Origin: Wolfiporia cocos
Lineage: Eukaryota; Basidiomycota; Agaricomycetes; Polyporales; Phaeolaceae
NCBI GenBank assembly: GCA_029448655.1
Contig: JACCLO010000002.1
Span: 5,186,249-5,250,248 of the forward strand
Direction: 5' to 3'
DNA length: 64,000 bases
Below the pieces are notes generated by a model. The model did not search any database and had not been told where the DNA came from. It worked only from the letters and a program-made list of their open reading frames with translations. This document shows, piece by piece, positions 25,021 to 34,680 of the stretch. Position numbers and translations under genes: made by a program. The stretch's first letter is position 1. Every line of letters begins with the position of its first letter.

Positions 25021-25189
25021 GTGTTTTTCCCTTATTCTATTAGTTATCACACTTAAGTGACAATTGATATTCAAGGTCAAGCCATGGGTAATTAAACTCA
25101 TTATCTTAATCTGCCAACTGTCATACACTTAAGAAATGGCAGTTGTGAGCTAGATTTGCACGCAGATTAATCTACTGTGACAATAAAAT

Positions 25190-25275
25190 GGTACATCCAG
25201 GATTCAAACCAAGGACCTTAGCGCAGATGAGAATAAGAGCATCGCAGCATGCATTAGCCAACTGAGCTACAGTGC
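25190..25275 (-). ncRNA. tRNA-like sequence (pseudo-tRNA or SINE head)
   Basis: The minus strand reads TAGCTCAGTTGGCTAATGC, an excellent A box/D arm. About 45 bases later comes GGTTTGAATCC, one change from the B box consensus. The acceptor ends do not pair (GCACTGT against ATGTACC) and the T stem is poor, so this is not a functional tRNA. A tRNA-derived SINE head or a decayed tRNA gene fits better. Confidence 0.5.
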
Positions 25276-25611
25276 AACTAATTTCTACACACTTTCAAGC
25301 AATATATAGAGTATTTTGTAATCTTCATTTTTGCAGTTTAACATCTTCCATAACACAAATACGATTGAATCTGCCTCTAACTGTAATTCCAGTGTATTCA
25401 GCTTTCCCATGGTGAGTTGCTCCAGGTCAGGCATGCTAAATCAAGCTGCCACTATCATTGGTTTCTTTATGCTTGTTGTAGCAGTTAGTTGCCTTGATGA
25501 TTTGCGGAAATTGTGTGTATATATATTTTGATTGGTCACAGGTAATTGTTGCCACTATGGCTTAGTTGGTTATTGCATGTGCAACAGTGCAGTTTTTACC
25601 TTTGGTGAGGC

Positions 25612-26584
25612 TGTTACAGTTATTTTGATTTTTCGAATATCGACAGAACTCGCCACTGGGCTAATACGATACAGGGACTTGTTGCGCAACCAACTCCCCT
25701 GGCCACTCGTGACCTTACTGGGCGCACCCCCAGTTGTACTAGTCTGTAGGGCTCGTTTCATCTTTGGCAGATCCAACCCTGCCCCCGTTTCACGTTCATC
25801 GTTTATTAGCTGATAGATGGCGTTCAACCGCCATCATTCCTATCTATCGTCTCGGATATATCACTACATACTTATCAAACGTTTGGGACTATAGCGTAGA
25901 TAGTATCGGTGGCATCTGGGACAGACTTGACCCCTGAAACCTAACGTAGTATAAAACGCATGTACTTACCGTCGAGGGTCTTCAGCTCGACCTTGTTGTA
26001 TAAACAAGAAGTCTTATACTCGTTCTCAAACGTAGGAAACTACGCTCAGTATTTCTCACTCGAGCAACCAAACGACTAAGTCCTCGAAGTGCACACTGAC
26101 TTCTCGGACTTAGGCGAGTCTTATATTCTATTCGACTCGCACCTGAACAGATTATATCCTCTAACGTGTATTGGATATTAACCGATCTCCTAAGGACTTC
26201 ACTTAGGACCCGAAGGCATCTAACGAGTATTTGCCTTGCATACGGCGACGTGCCTACGTGCAGAAGAACGATCTATATTCGCGATTCGAATATACGAACG
26301 GGTATTCGACCCGTAACATCTCCTAAGGACTTCACTTAGGACCCGAAGGCATCTAACGAGTATTTGCCTTGCATACGGCGACGTGCCTACGTGCAGAAGA
26401 ACGATCTATATTCGCGATTGGAATATACGAACGGGTATTCGACCCGTAACATCTCCTAACGACTTCACTTAGGACCCGAAGGCATCTAACGAGTATTTGC
26501 CTTGCATACGGCGACGTGCCTACGTGCAGAAGAACGATCTATATTCGCGATTCGAATATACGAACGGGTATTCGACCCGTAACA
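25612..26584 (+). repeat. Solo LTR of the Element A family with triplicated 133-bp end
   Basis: The LTR proper is 25612-26318, TGTTACAG to CCCGTAACA. Its last 133 bp (26186-26318, starting TCTCCTAAGGACTTCACTT) are repeated at 26319-26451 and 26452-26584, each copy ending CCCGTAACA. The 5-bp target duplication GAGGC flanks the whole block (25607-25611 and 26585-26589), so all three units lie inside one insertion. Confidence 0.95.
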
Positions 26585-26699
26585 GAGGCCTCTGGTTGGA
26601 ATCCTGAACTTATCATTTTATTGTCACAGTAGATTGATCTGCATGCAAACCTACCTTGCAACTGTCATTTATTAAGTGAAGGGCAGTTGGCAGATTAAG

Positions 26700-27783
26700 A
26701 TAGTTGACTGAAACTCTACCTACTCACCACTATCAAACACGGAGCTGATGAACTAGCCCACGATGAAACCCTCACCATCCTTACCTTACAGGATGAGTTA
26801 CTCTCTCTCACTTTCCACTTTGATGCCATTCTGGTGTCTGCTTTACCCAACCCTCTACCCACACCCGTTCACATGCCACGAAGGTCACCACCTTCCCAAC
26901 ATGTCACACCCCCTGTGACACCACCCAAGAAGAAATCACTGATCACATCCATCTCCACTAGGCAGATCAAGACCCTGACTCTTTTGTGGGTGCCTCAACA
27001 CCCATCCACCCCCACCCAATCTCCCACCCTGACCCCAAAGCAACTCACTCCTTGGATGACCACCCTGTCACCACCAGACCTCCCACACCAACCCCTTCAG
27101 TTGATTCTGACGACACACAGAAGCTTGCCACCCCACTCCCTTCACCCTCATGGCTCTCCCCAGAAGACGAAGATTTCCTAGATGCCATCTGTCCCACCCC
27201 TTGCAAAATTGCCATGTTTCCAGATGACTTCCTCAACATCAACCCTACCCAACCCACACCCAACCCTGTCATACCACCACAACCCACCACCCCTACCGTG
27301 ATGACCCCCTTGTAGTCCACCACCTTACCACCTACCACTACACCCACTATTGCCACCACACCTCCCATTTCCACTACCAGTTTCAACTGCATGAACCCGG
27401 ACTACACCCCATAACACTTACCTATCCCCAGTTTTAGCACCCTCAAAGTGCATAAAATCACAGTTCAACTCAACAGCATCCCCTGCCATCACACCACTGA
27501 CCACTCCCTTATCCCCAACTACTACATCACTCACAAGTTCGTCAATGCACTTGACGACACCACTTTTTACTCACTCCTACCAGAATCCATCACCACCCTC
27601 CACATTGATGGCAATTTCAAATGGCTCAACCCCAACCTCCCCAACTACAAGTTCAGGTCATCAGCCACCTTTGCTTTCTATGACAACACACAAGAACACG
27701 TCCTTAACACACTCGGATACACCCTACATGACTTTGCCCTCGACTCTGGCAAACCCTTTCCCACAACACCACCCTTTCCCTGA
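26700..27783 (+). pseudogene. Degenerate C-rich open frames, possible transposon gene
   Basis: One frame runs almost continuously from 26986 to 27783, with stops at 27313-27315 and about 27410, and a related frame at 26834-27181. It starts with a Pro/Thr/Ser-rich region (SPEDEDFLDAICPTPCKIAM). A more globular part follows (YITHKFVNALDDTTFYSLLP, FKWLNPNLPNYKFRSSATF). The sense strand is very poor in G. I do not recognise the family. Its place inside the R1 ends makes an element-encoded protein possible. Confidence 0.4.
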
Positions 27784-28181
27784 AAGTTCTCAACCACACC
27801 CTATGTATCTGAACATCCACCTGACCCATCTACATACTTATCCTTCTGCTCATCTTTACACACTCAGCTTATGTGCACCATACTCCTTTTTCTTTTTACC
27901 CTCTACCACACCCTAACCTCACTCACCATGACCTCCATTTACTCACCACAACATCTTGACTCCCACCGCTCGCTTTACCCTAACTTACCTACCTCAACAC
28001 CTTACCGTGACTTGGGTCCTTGTTGACCGCCACACATGTATGCTACATATACTAACTGTGGGATATAAATGGTTGTTCTCTCTGTCGATAATCGCCCAGA
28101 GGTGCCCGCCGTGGCCCAACGTGGCAGTATGCATGTGATCCTCGGCGCTTGGTGCTATGCAAACCATAAACCTACTTGAGG

Positions 28182-30088
28182 TTAATGCCCAGTGAAAGTA
28201 CCACATATCCTCAGTATACCTATAAATACCAGAATAAATCAAAATATACCTCTGAGATAACCATTTATACCAAGAGATACCAAAAGCTATATGCCAAGAG
28301 TCTGGGCAGTTCGATTACCAATGCCAAGACCTTTGTCATACCCATGCATACTACTTCATATCTTCAACATATCTTTGTCGAGACAATCGAACTTGAGCTT
28401 GCTTTGAGCACCTTGTCACAGATTTTCCTGGCATTAGGCTAATTGCCATCCCCTGGGGTCAAACCCCCAGTCCTCATCGTTGTACATCATGTGATTACCC
28501 CTACCCCTCATAGTATAGTGGTTCGGTGTCGCTACCTACAGTCCATAGGTCACGCATAGTTACATGCTAGCTTAGTCATGATTGGCGTGTTGTGCATGGG
28601 CCACCTTTAGGGTGGTCATCTCTCTGATTAGTTAGCACTACTCATGTATATAACTACTGCGCTTGAGGTCTTACACCTCAAGCTTGTTAATGTCGACGTT
28701 TGGGTGTTTCCCTCAGTCTACCATCTCCACTTGCGTGCACCTTGCCCTTTGGGCAACACCCTTAGTCTTTACCTCTCACCTTGCTAGTCTGGTACTACCT
28801 TGTGCCAGCTTGCTATGCTTGGGCCCTAGGGGGCCGCCTGTGGCTGACACTAGATGAGTATTCTGTGTCACGCTTGTCAAGTCAACAATCCATGTTTCAA
28901 GACAAAAATTTTTGTGTAGCACAATTGGACTTCATTGCAAGTCCAAGCACCCTCGTGAGCAAGTCACATGATTGTGTCATAGTGTTCTTGTGTCGCTGCT
29001 TCGTCTTTTCCTCTCATCTCTCCCTCGTACTTCTACCATCCTCAAATCTCAAACTCTTATGGCTAGTAGAGCACTCATAGAGGGGGATATCTTCTTCTTG
29101 TAAGGCTTCAAATAGAACTTGTCCCATTGCATGCACTGATGTCATGCATGGTGTGATGTGACCCCACAATGTACGACTTGCCATGGCTTGTGGGGATATG
29201 CATGGTGTTCAGCCAGCTTGTGCAGCATCGGTGGGGCATGCACTCGTAGCGAGTTCTGTACGGTAATTACAGATGGCTGAGGTGTGTGCATTCCAATTTC
29301 CTACCCAGTAAATAGCAACTTACTACCTTGTGCACAAATTGCTGTGGTGATTGCCACATCTATCACACCAGATACCGCCAACCGTGCCCCCAAGCCAGCC
29401 ACCATGTGTGTGCGGCCCATGTACTCTCATGCCCACCACAAAACCCAAATTATGATGCCCTCATGTGTCTATCAAACCACATTGACGAAGTTATATACTG
29501 TAGGTATGGGTGGCTGAGGTGCATGTGTTCCCCTTTCCCACTTGAATACAAACTTAAATCTCACACACATATCTTGCACACGATTCACTGCCTCAGTGCC
29601 AATGGCACCAGTACTGCCAATTGCTTCCGGTTTCAGCAACAGGATGCATGCTTTTTCACAAAGAATCAGTACGTATTTGAATTTGAATGCTTGGTCAATA
29701 GACTCAGATTGGATAGTGGCATTCGATAATTTGTAAAATATGAAAGATGGGAATTGATATTGATTGCTATGTTCTGATGGGTTGATGAAGCAAAGGCCAC
29801 TGGCAATGAGTATATTCTGGGAGCTTTTGGCAGGCAGTACTTCTCAACCCAGGGCCCCGAATATTTTCCTCTAGCTTTCAGTAGACAGGGATATAATTTT
29901 TATATTTTTGGGTATCCGTCCTACATGCCTAATACTACCTTCATAGCTTTCGGCATCTTACAGTAGCTACTACTATGTTACTGGGCGCCTAAAAGGTAGT
30001 GCATGCTATTCTACCGTCCAATTTTAACCCCTATCATACCCATTATCTATTGGTAGATTCTGGTATGAGGTACTTTCACTGGGGTTAA
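28182..30088. mobile_element. Candidate TTAA-flanked insertion with short TIRs (piggyBac-like?)
   Basis: TTAA at 28182 is followed by TGCCCAGTGAAAGTACC. At the right, GGTACTTTCACTGGGG is followed by TTAA (30085-30088). The inverted match is about 16 bp. TTAA target sites and CCC-starting ends are typical of piggyBac-type elements. No transposase is visible inside. The left sequence also overlaps the R1 end motif, so the reading is tentative. Confidence 0.3.
28480..28720 (+). promoter_or_regulatory. LTR-like promoter block: TATATAA followed by hairpin
   Basis: TATATAA at 28647-28653 is followed by a perfect hairpin, stem CTTGAGGT (28662-28669) and ACCTCAAG (28675-28682). The same TATA-plus-hairpin layout is seen in the Element A LTR and at 48142. 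This may be a solo LTR whose borders I cannot fix. Confidence 0.4.
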
Positions 30089-30119
30089 TGTCCCACACGG
30101 TTTGCATGGCCTTTGAAAC

Positions 30120-30282
30120 TGACAAGACCACCCATAGCCCACAGAGCTAACTGGGGTGAGGTGGGCAGAAGAGCACCAAGTTCAGAATGAAGTCTGAACA
30201 TAGTGCTCTACCCCCTATATATTAGTGTAGTGTTTATACATATAAATCCTAGCCGCCGGTAATGGTGATTTTGCCCATGACA
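30120..30282. repeat. Left 163-bp LTR
   Basis: TGACAAGACC...GTGATTTTGCCCATGACA; contains CTATATATTAG, a possible TATA element. It differs from the right copy at roughly a dozen positions by eye. Confidence 0.88.
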
Positions 30283-31133
30283 TCACCCCCATCTCTAGTG
30301 TGTCGTCTCGATGCCAAATTCTTATCCTATATTTCTTGTGTTTTTGTATGTGTGTAGGCGGGGCTGTACTGCCGGTGTAAGTGTGATCTGTAAAAAGCTG
30401 TAAAAGAAGTATTGTAAGATGGGAGGGGGACTACCGCCGGCCTGTAGAAGAGTCGTTGTGGTGGGAAACTACCACTGCAAGAGGTTGTAAGGTGGGGGGA
30501 GTTGCTGTCGTTGTAGGGTTGTAGCGGGAATCTACCGCCTTGGGCCCCTCGTAGGGTTGGGTGCATTAGTGACCGATGAGGTCCCTGTGAGGGTTGGTGT
30601 CGTGTCGCGACTTCTGTGTTCGCCGCTGTAGGTCGTAAGGGTTTCCTTCGCCACCTGTAGATTACCTGTAATATATGATTTTTGTATTATGCACCCCCAT
30701 CTCTAGCGATGTGTCTGTGTCACGGATCTCCTTGTGATGTCTTATCCCTAAGGTTCAAGCTTGTCGCACTAGACTTAGGTCGCAAACCAACTAGGAAGCG
30801 ACTTATTCAAGGCAAGCAGGTGGCAAAGAGGTAAAGGGTGGAGAGGAAATAGGGAAAGGGGAAACACACCCAACACTCATAGTAGAATGCTTAGAATATT
30901 GAGTCTAAGGTTTTAGACCCTAGACCATCACATGTCTGAGACCTTGTACTACTGGTAGAGTAAATGGTAGGTGGTCTGTGTGCATAGGATTGTGTCATAA
31001 TTGCCTGTAATGGCATCATAATGGGTGATAGTGGTGCAATAAGGTACCTTTGTCTATCTTTAACCTGGTTTGTAAGTAAAATGCTATTGTTAGCATTGGT
31101 TTGTAAGTAATGACCTCAGAACCACATCATGTG

Positions 31134-31555
31134 TGATGTCATAGTGGATCTGGGGTCTAGACAATGATGTCATATAGTTCTGGCCTCTGATATATGTAAT
31201 ACCTGTGGGAGGGGTAACTATGTAGATAGGTTTCAGCCCTGTAATTGGACCTGCTAAGTATAGGCTCCTAAATATAAGCATGATGTCATAGACTGGACCT
31301 GTATGGGCCCTGATGTCATGATGATGTAGGTTACCATGGACTCTTGATGATGTCACGCCTCACGAGGCCTTTGACAACTAAGTCCTTAACCAGATAAGAT
31401 CTTGGGCACCTAACAAGGCGCCTATGGTGGTACCTAGTGCCACTATCTAATCTAGAAGTTTGGTAGGTCACGTGACCTCAATTCAGTAGGTCACGTGATC
31501 CGATAACTTTTGGGACGTAGTAGCACCCTCAGTTATAAGGCTAGTACTCACATAT
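31134..31555. promoter_or_regulatory. Cluster of TGATGTCA and TCACGTGA sites
   Basis: TGATGTCA occurs at 31134, 31165, 31281, 31311 and 31348, a bZIP/CREB-like site. The palindrome GTCACGTGA occurs at about 31467 and 31491, an E-box of the bHLH type. GTTATAAGG lies at about 31542. Together they look like a promoter inside the non-autonomous LTR element, or the remains of another LTR. Confidence 0.4.
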
Positions 31556-32862
31556 AGGGGTCTAAAGGGCTAAAATGGGGGCTGCACGAATAAATCTGTG
31601 ACAGTCTGCGCGGCGAGAGGTGAGTCAATGGGGGCGGTAGGGTGGGAAAAAAGTCATCATCGTCAGCCCTCCTCGTCGGCAGGTCTATGCGCAAGCTCCT
31701 CGCTCGGTACGCGTCATCGTTCATCCTCAGTCCGATCTCCTCGGCCGGTCCCCTTCCTCGTTGTCATACCTTGGGCTTCCCTCCTCGGGCTTCCCTCGGT
31801 CGTTGTCACGCTATGCCTATGTCTCTCGGGCTTTGCTCATCTTGGGTTGTCAGTTCATTCCTCCAACCCTACCCCCAGCCCGTTATGTTGTCCTCATGGT
31901 GTTTTGACTGGGGTGGTGGGTGGGTTTCAATTTTCTGTGTATTTTTGTGTAGGTTATGTCCCCCACCAGGGTGGTGAACTGCAAGCCTGTAGTGTAGGTG
32001 GGTGGTGAACATAGTCGTTAGCCGGGGTTTTCTGCTGGTGAACGAGTGTGAGCGGCGGGGTAGCGTACCCCTGTACAGCGTCGTCTTCGCCGTCGCCGCG
32101 TTGTTATAACGGGCCGGGCTTGTTGCGCTGTAAGTGGCCTTGTACGTGGCCAGCGTGGAGTTCGTGAGACGGTTCATGGGTGCACGTAAGTGTACGGCCC
32201 AAAGCCTCTTGTGTAGGTGCAGTGGGCGCACCACCCCGTCTTGTGTGTATGCCTTTCGGTGTCATGAGTCCGCGCGTAGCGGTGTCGGTGTTCCGCGCTG
32301 GTGGTGGTGTGTTGTCTTGCTTATGTTGTAGCGAGACGCGCGCCGTCAATGCTTGCAGCAAAGGTGGGCGGTGTGTGGGTGTGCCTGGGGCCTGTGAGGG
32401 CGGGTCGCGTTGGTGCGCTCCCTTTGCTGACTAAGCAGGGAGCGGGGTGCCGGTGTATTGACATGCGGTGAGGTGACGTCGGCATAGCGTGTGTTGGTCA
32501 CCGTGCGACTGGCATGTCGTGATGCCAATCGCGTCTGACCGACACATCTGTGGTGTATAGTGGGTTTTTATCAGTGTTATTCTGTTTTATGTAAGTGGGT
32601 ACTGCCCGGTGTTGTGCGTTGGGCGTGCTGTTGTGTTTCTGTAAGCGGGAGTTTTTCACTGTTGCTCGTCCAACGAGCCGCCTTGTGTGTCAAGGGAAAC
32701 GCTGTTGTGTCGTAGGCGGGAGTCTACTGCCGTAGGTCATAGCGATGAGGGTGCCGTGTCGGCATTGTATCCCTGTCGTGCAAGAAGGTAACACAGGAGC
32801 TTATCTCTGCAGTAGCCTCGAGTTTAGACCAGCAGCCCGGATGGTAGTGGATTCTGAACTTA

Positions 32863-33025
32863 TGACAAGACCACCCATAGCCCACAGAGCTAACTGGGGT
32901 GAGGCGGGCGGAAGAGCGCCAAGTTCAGAATGAAATCTGAACATAGTGCTCTACCCCCTATATATTAGCGTAGCATTTATACATATATATCCTAGCTGCT
33001 GGTAATGGCGATTTTGCCCGTGACA
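32863..33025. repeat. Right 163-bp LTR
   Basis: Same as 30120-30282, starting TGACAAGACC and ending GCCCGTGACA. It is followed by the target duplicate GAAAC. Confidence 0.88.
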
Positions 33026-33030
33026 GAAAC

Positions 33031-34310
33031 TCTGCAGTGGCTGAAGCGCTGGCGCAGTGCTTCAGCGCTTCAGCTACTGGTGCGACACGAATGCCCAGGC
33101 GCTTCAGTGATGCACGGCCTTAAAGCGACACGATGGGAACCTCGGAATGGTTCTGACCATGTATCACGGGAGCATGCCATGTATAATATCACAGAGATAG
33201 TGTTGAGATGTCACAATCAGTACTTCTACAGGAGGGGGTACAGTCAATAAAGGAGCTCCATTCACTCGTAAAATTAGTTGCTAAATATACAAAAACTTTA
33301 GTACCAGCTTTTTCAGTATCAGCAACGGAACCTTAATGGGGCACCATTTCATTTCTATGGTTATTGACCTTAATGTATCTGTACCTGATCACATTGATGG
33401 ACTGATGCTGGCGGCAACGACTGCGCGTGTTCGTGACTGGCATAGTCCGGCAATTGACGTGGGTGTCGATGTCTTCAGCCCACTGGACCTGGACCATGGT
33501 GACTACAACTTGAAGTGTGCGCTCAAGCTCAGCTTCATTGTCCTCCTCATCTTCATCAGCCTTTCGTTTTTCCCATCTCCTCTCCCTCTCTGTCACAAGC
33601 CGATTTCTTTCTCCTAGCCAACAACTAGTGACTAAAGCCTAAACCCTTATCTTATCTAAGCGCGCGCCAAAGCAGTCACGTGCCAAGACCCAGATCACCC
33701 TATCATGTGTTGTCAGACCCCCGGACACTCTGTGCCGTGTACCTACACCCATTATAGGGTTTACCTTAGTTAACGGACTATCAGCTTACGTAATAACTAT
33801 ACAGTTGCCAAACAATGTACAAACAGTAGAATAGCATATATACTGGCCGACGAGCAGGGTAGCACCCCAGACTCGTCTTGGCCTTATACGCCTTGAGTAG
33901 CCTAAGATCAGGAATACGCTTTCACGCGAGTCATATTCCCCTGAGTAGTTGCTTGAAGTGTTGCTTGTGTCACTCTCCTTCTCAATGCAATTTCGACATT
34001 CTGCAGTAAGCTCGCCTTTCTTCTCATGAACGGAATCCTTCTTGTGGATGGCAAAATCAACATTGAGCAGCTTCTTCGCATGACATTCAAACAGAGTTAC
34101 TCGTTTCTGAAAATCTTTGCTTATGGGCCTTACATATGTGCTAACATATTATGAGAATAGATTTGACATGAGGAGCTCTCCCGACAAACCATTGCATCAC
34201 TTATCTGTCAGCTTCAAGTGCTTAGAACGACGTGCCGAGCCCAGCCACCCTCCTGCGCTTCAGCCACCGCGGAGTTTCAAAGGCCATGCAAACCGTGTGG
34301 GACAACTTCA
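33031..34310. other. R2 repeat pieces and unassigned sequence
   Basis: The R2 repeat interrupted by the 163-bp-LTR element continues at 33031-33080 (GCAGTGGCTGAAGCGC). Its inverted, uninterrupted relative is at about 34252-34305. Between them, 33333-33596 on the minus strand holds an 87-codon Glu/Arg-rich frame with no recognisable family. TGTCAGACCCCCGG at about 33712 with TATATA at 33837 may be an LTR fragment. Confidence 0.4.
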
Positions 34311-34680
34311 ACTCAAGTTTGTTGGATGCAAACGAACGTTGCCATGTAACAGGCTGCATCGAAGCGTGCGCGGGGGTGGCGATGAAGTCGGTCGTTGGAT
34401 GCGGGGAGTCACGGCGTCGTACTAATAGTGTGGAATTCTCGCGTGGCCCATAGTTACCTGTTCATATACATAGAATCTGTACGGCGAGCATACAGTCGCT
34501 TCATCGGTTCGTAGCCAACACGAGTCATTGTCCATTGAAATTACGTCTCGAAGTTCTCTTCGTCACTTGTCCGGCTCGGCGTATTCAGCCTAAACACGTT
34601 AGTAAGAGAACGCAAGGCTTGAGAGTGAAAATAAGACCACATCACGGATTTGCTAGTGATAACTATCGCCGTGGCACCAT

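Larger units (their letters stand above)
25092..26706. repeat. Inverted repeat pair (25092-25190 and 26612-26706)
   Basis: About 95 bases (TATCTTAATCTGCCAACTG, later CTACTGTGACAATAAAATG) recur inverted at the right coordinate. They enclose a tRNA-like sequence and a solo LTR with triplicated end. They could be the terminal repeats of a small DNA transposon later hit by the LTR. Confidence 0.6.
22687..28180 (+). mobile_element. Large TIR element of the R1 family, with nested insertions (inferred)
   Basis: The left end (CTTGAGGTTCATTACCCAG, then TTTGCATAGCACCAAG at 22710) and a right end (CTTGGTGCTATGCAAA at 28148-28163, inverted) are mutual inverted repeats. The sequence at 23310-23328 (GTCTGTCAATAATC) resumes at about 28086 (CTGTCGATAATCGCCC), as in the short copy at 20630. 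The 4.7 kb between thus looks like internal sequence absent from the short copy, plus later insertions (23763, 25612 and the repeats around them). The likely native interior is strongly C-rich and G-poor (23329-23540 and 26700-28010). Confidence 0.45.
30120..33025. mobile_element. Non-autonomous LTR retrotransposon (TRIM/LARD type) with 163-bp LTRs
   Basis: Two 163-bp direct repeats (30120-30282, 32863-33025) begin TGACAAGACCACCCATAGC and end GTGACA. They are flanked by the target duplication GAAAC (30115-30119 and 33026-33030). The 2.6-kb interior is GT-rich and has no gag or pol. The insertion lies in repeat R2: the flanks join to match the uninterrupted copy at about 34252-34300 (GGAGTTTCAAAGGCCATGC). 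The interior holds repeated short palindromic words and, at 31130-31560, a cluster of promoter-like motifs. Confidence 0.85.

Noticed and set aside
28500..28580. Possible tRNA-Asp (CTCATAGTATAGTGGTTCGG)
   Set aside because: A good 5' start, but no B box or pairing 3' end. It is at most a tRNA-derived fragment.
31598..32008. 136-codon open frame in the non-autonomous LTR element
   Set aside because: Low-complexity Ser/Leu/Val content and a second overlapping frame of equal quality; no gag or pol motif.
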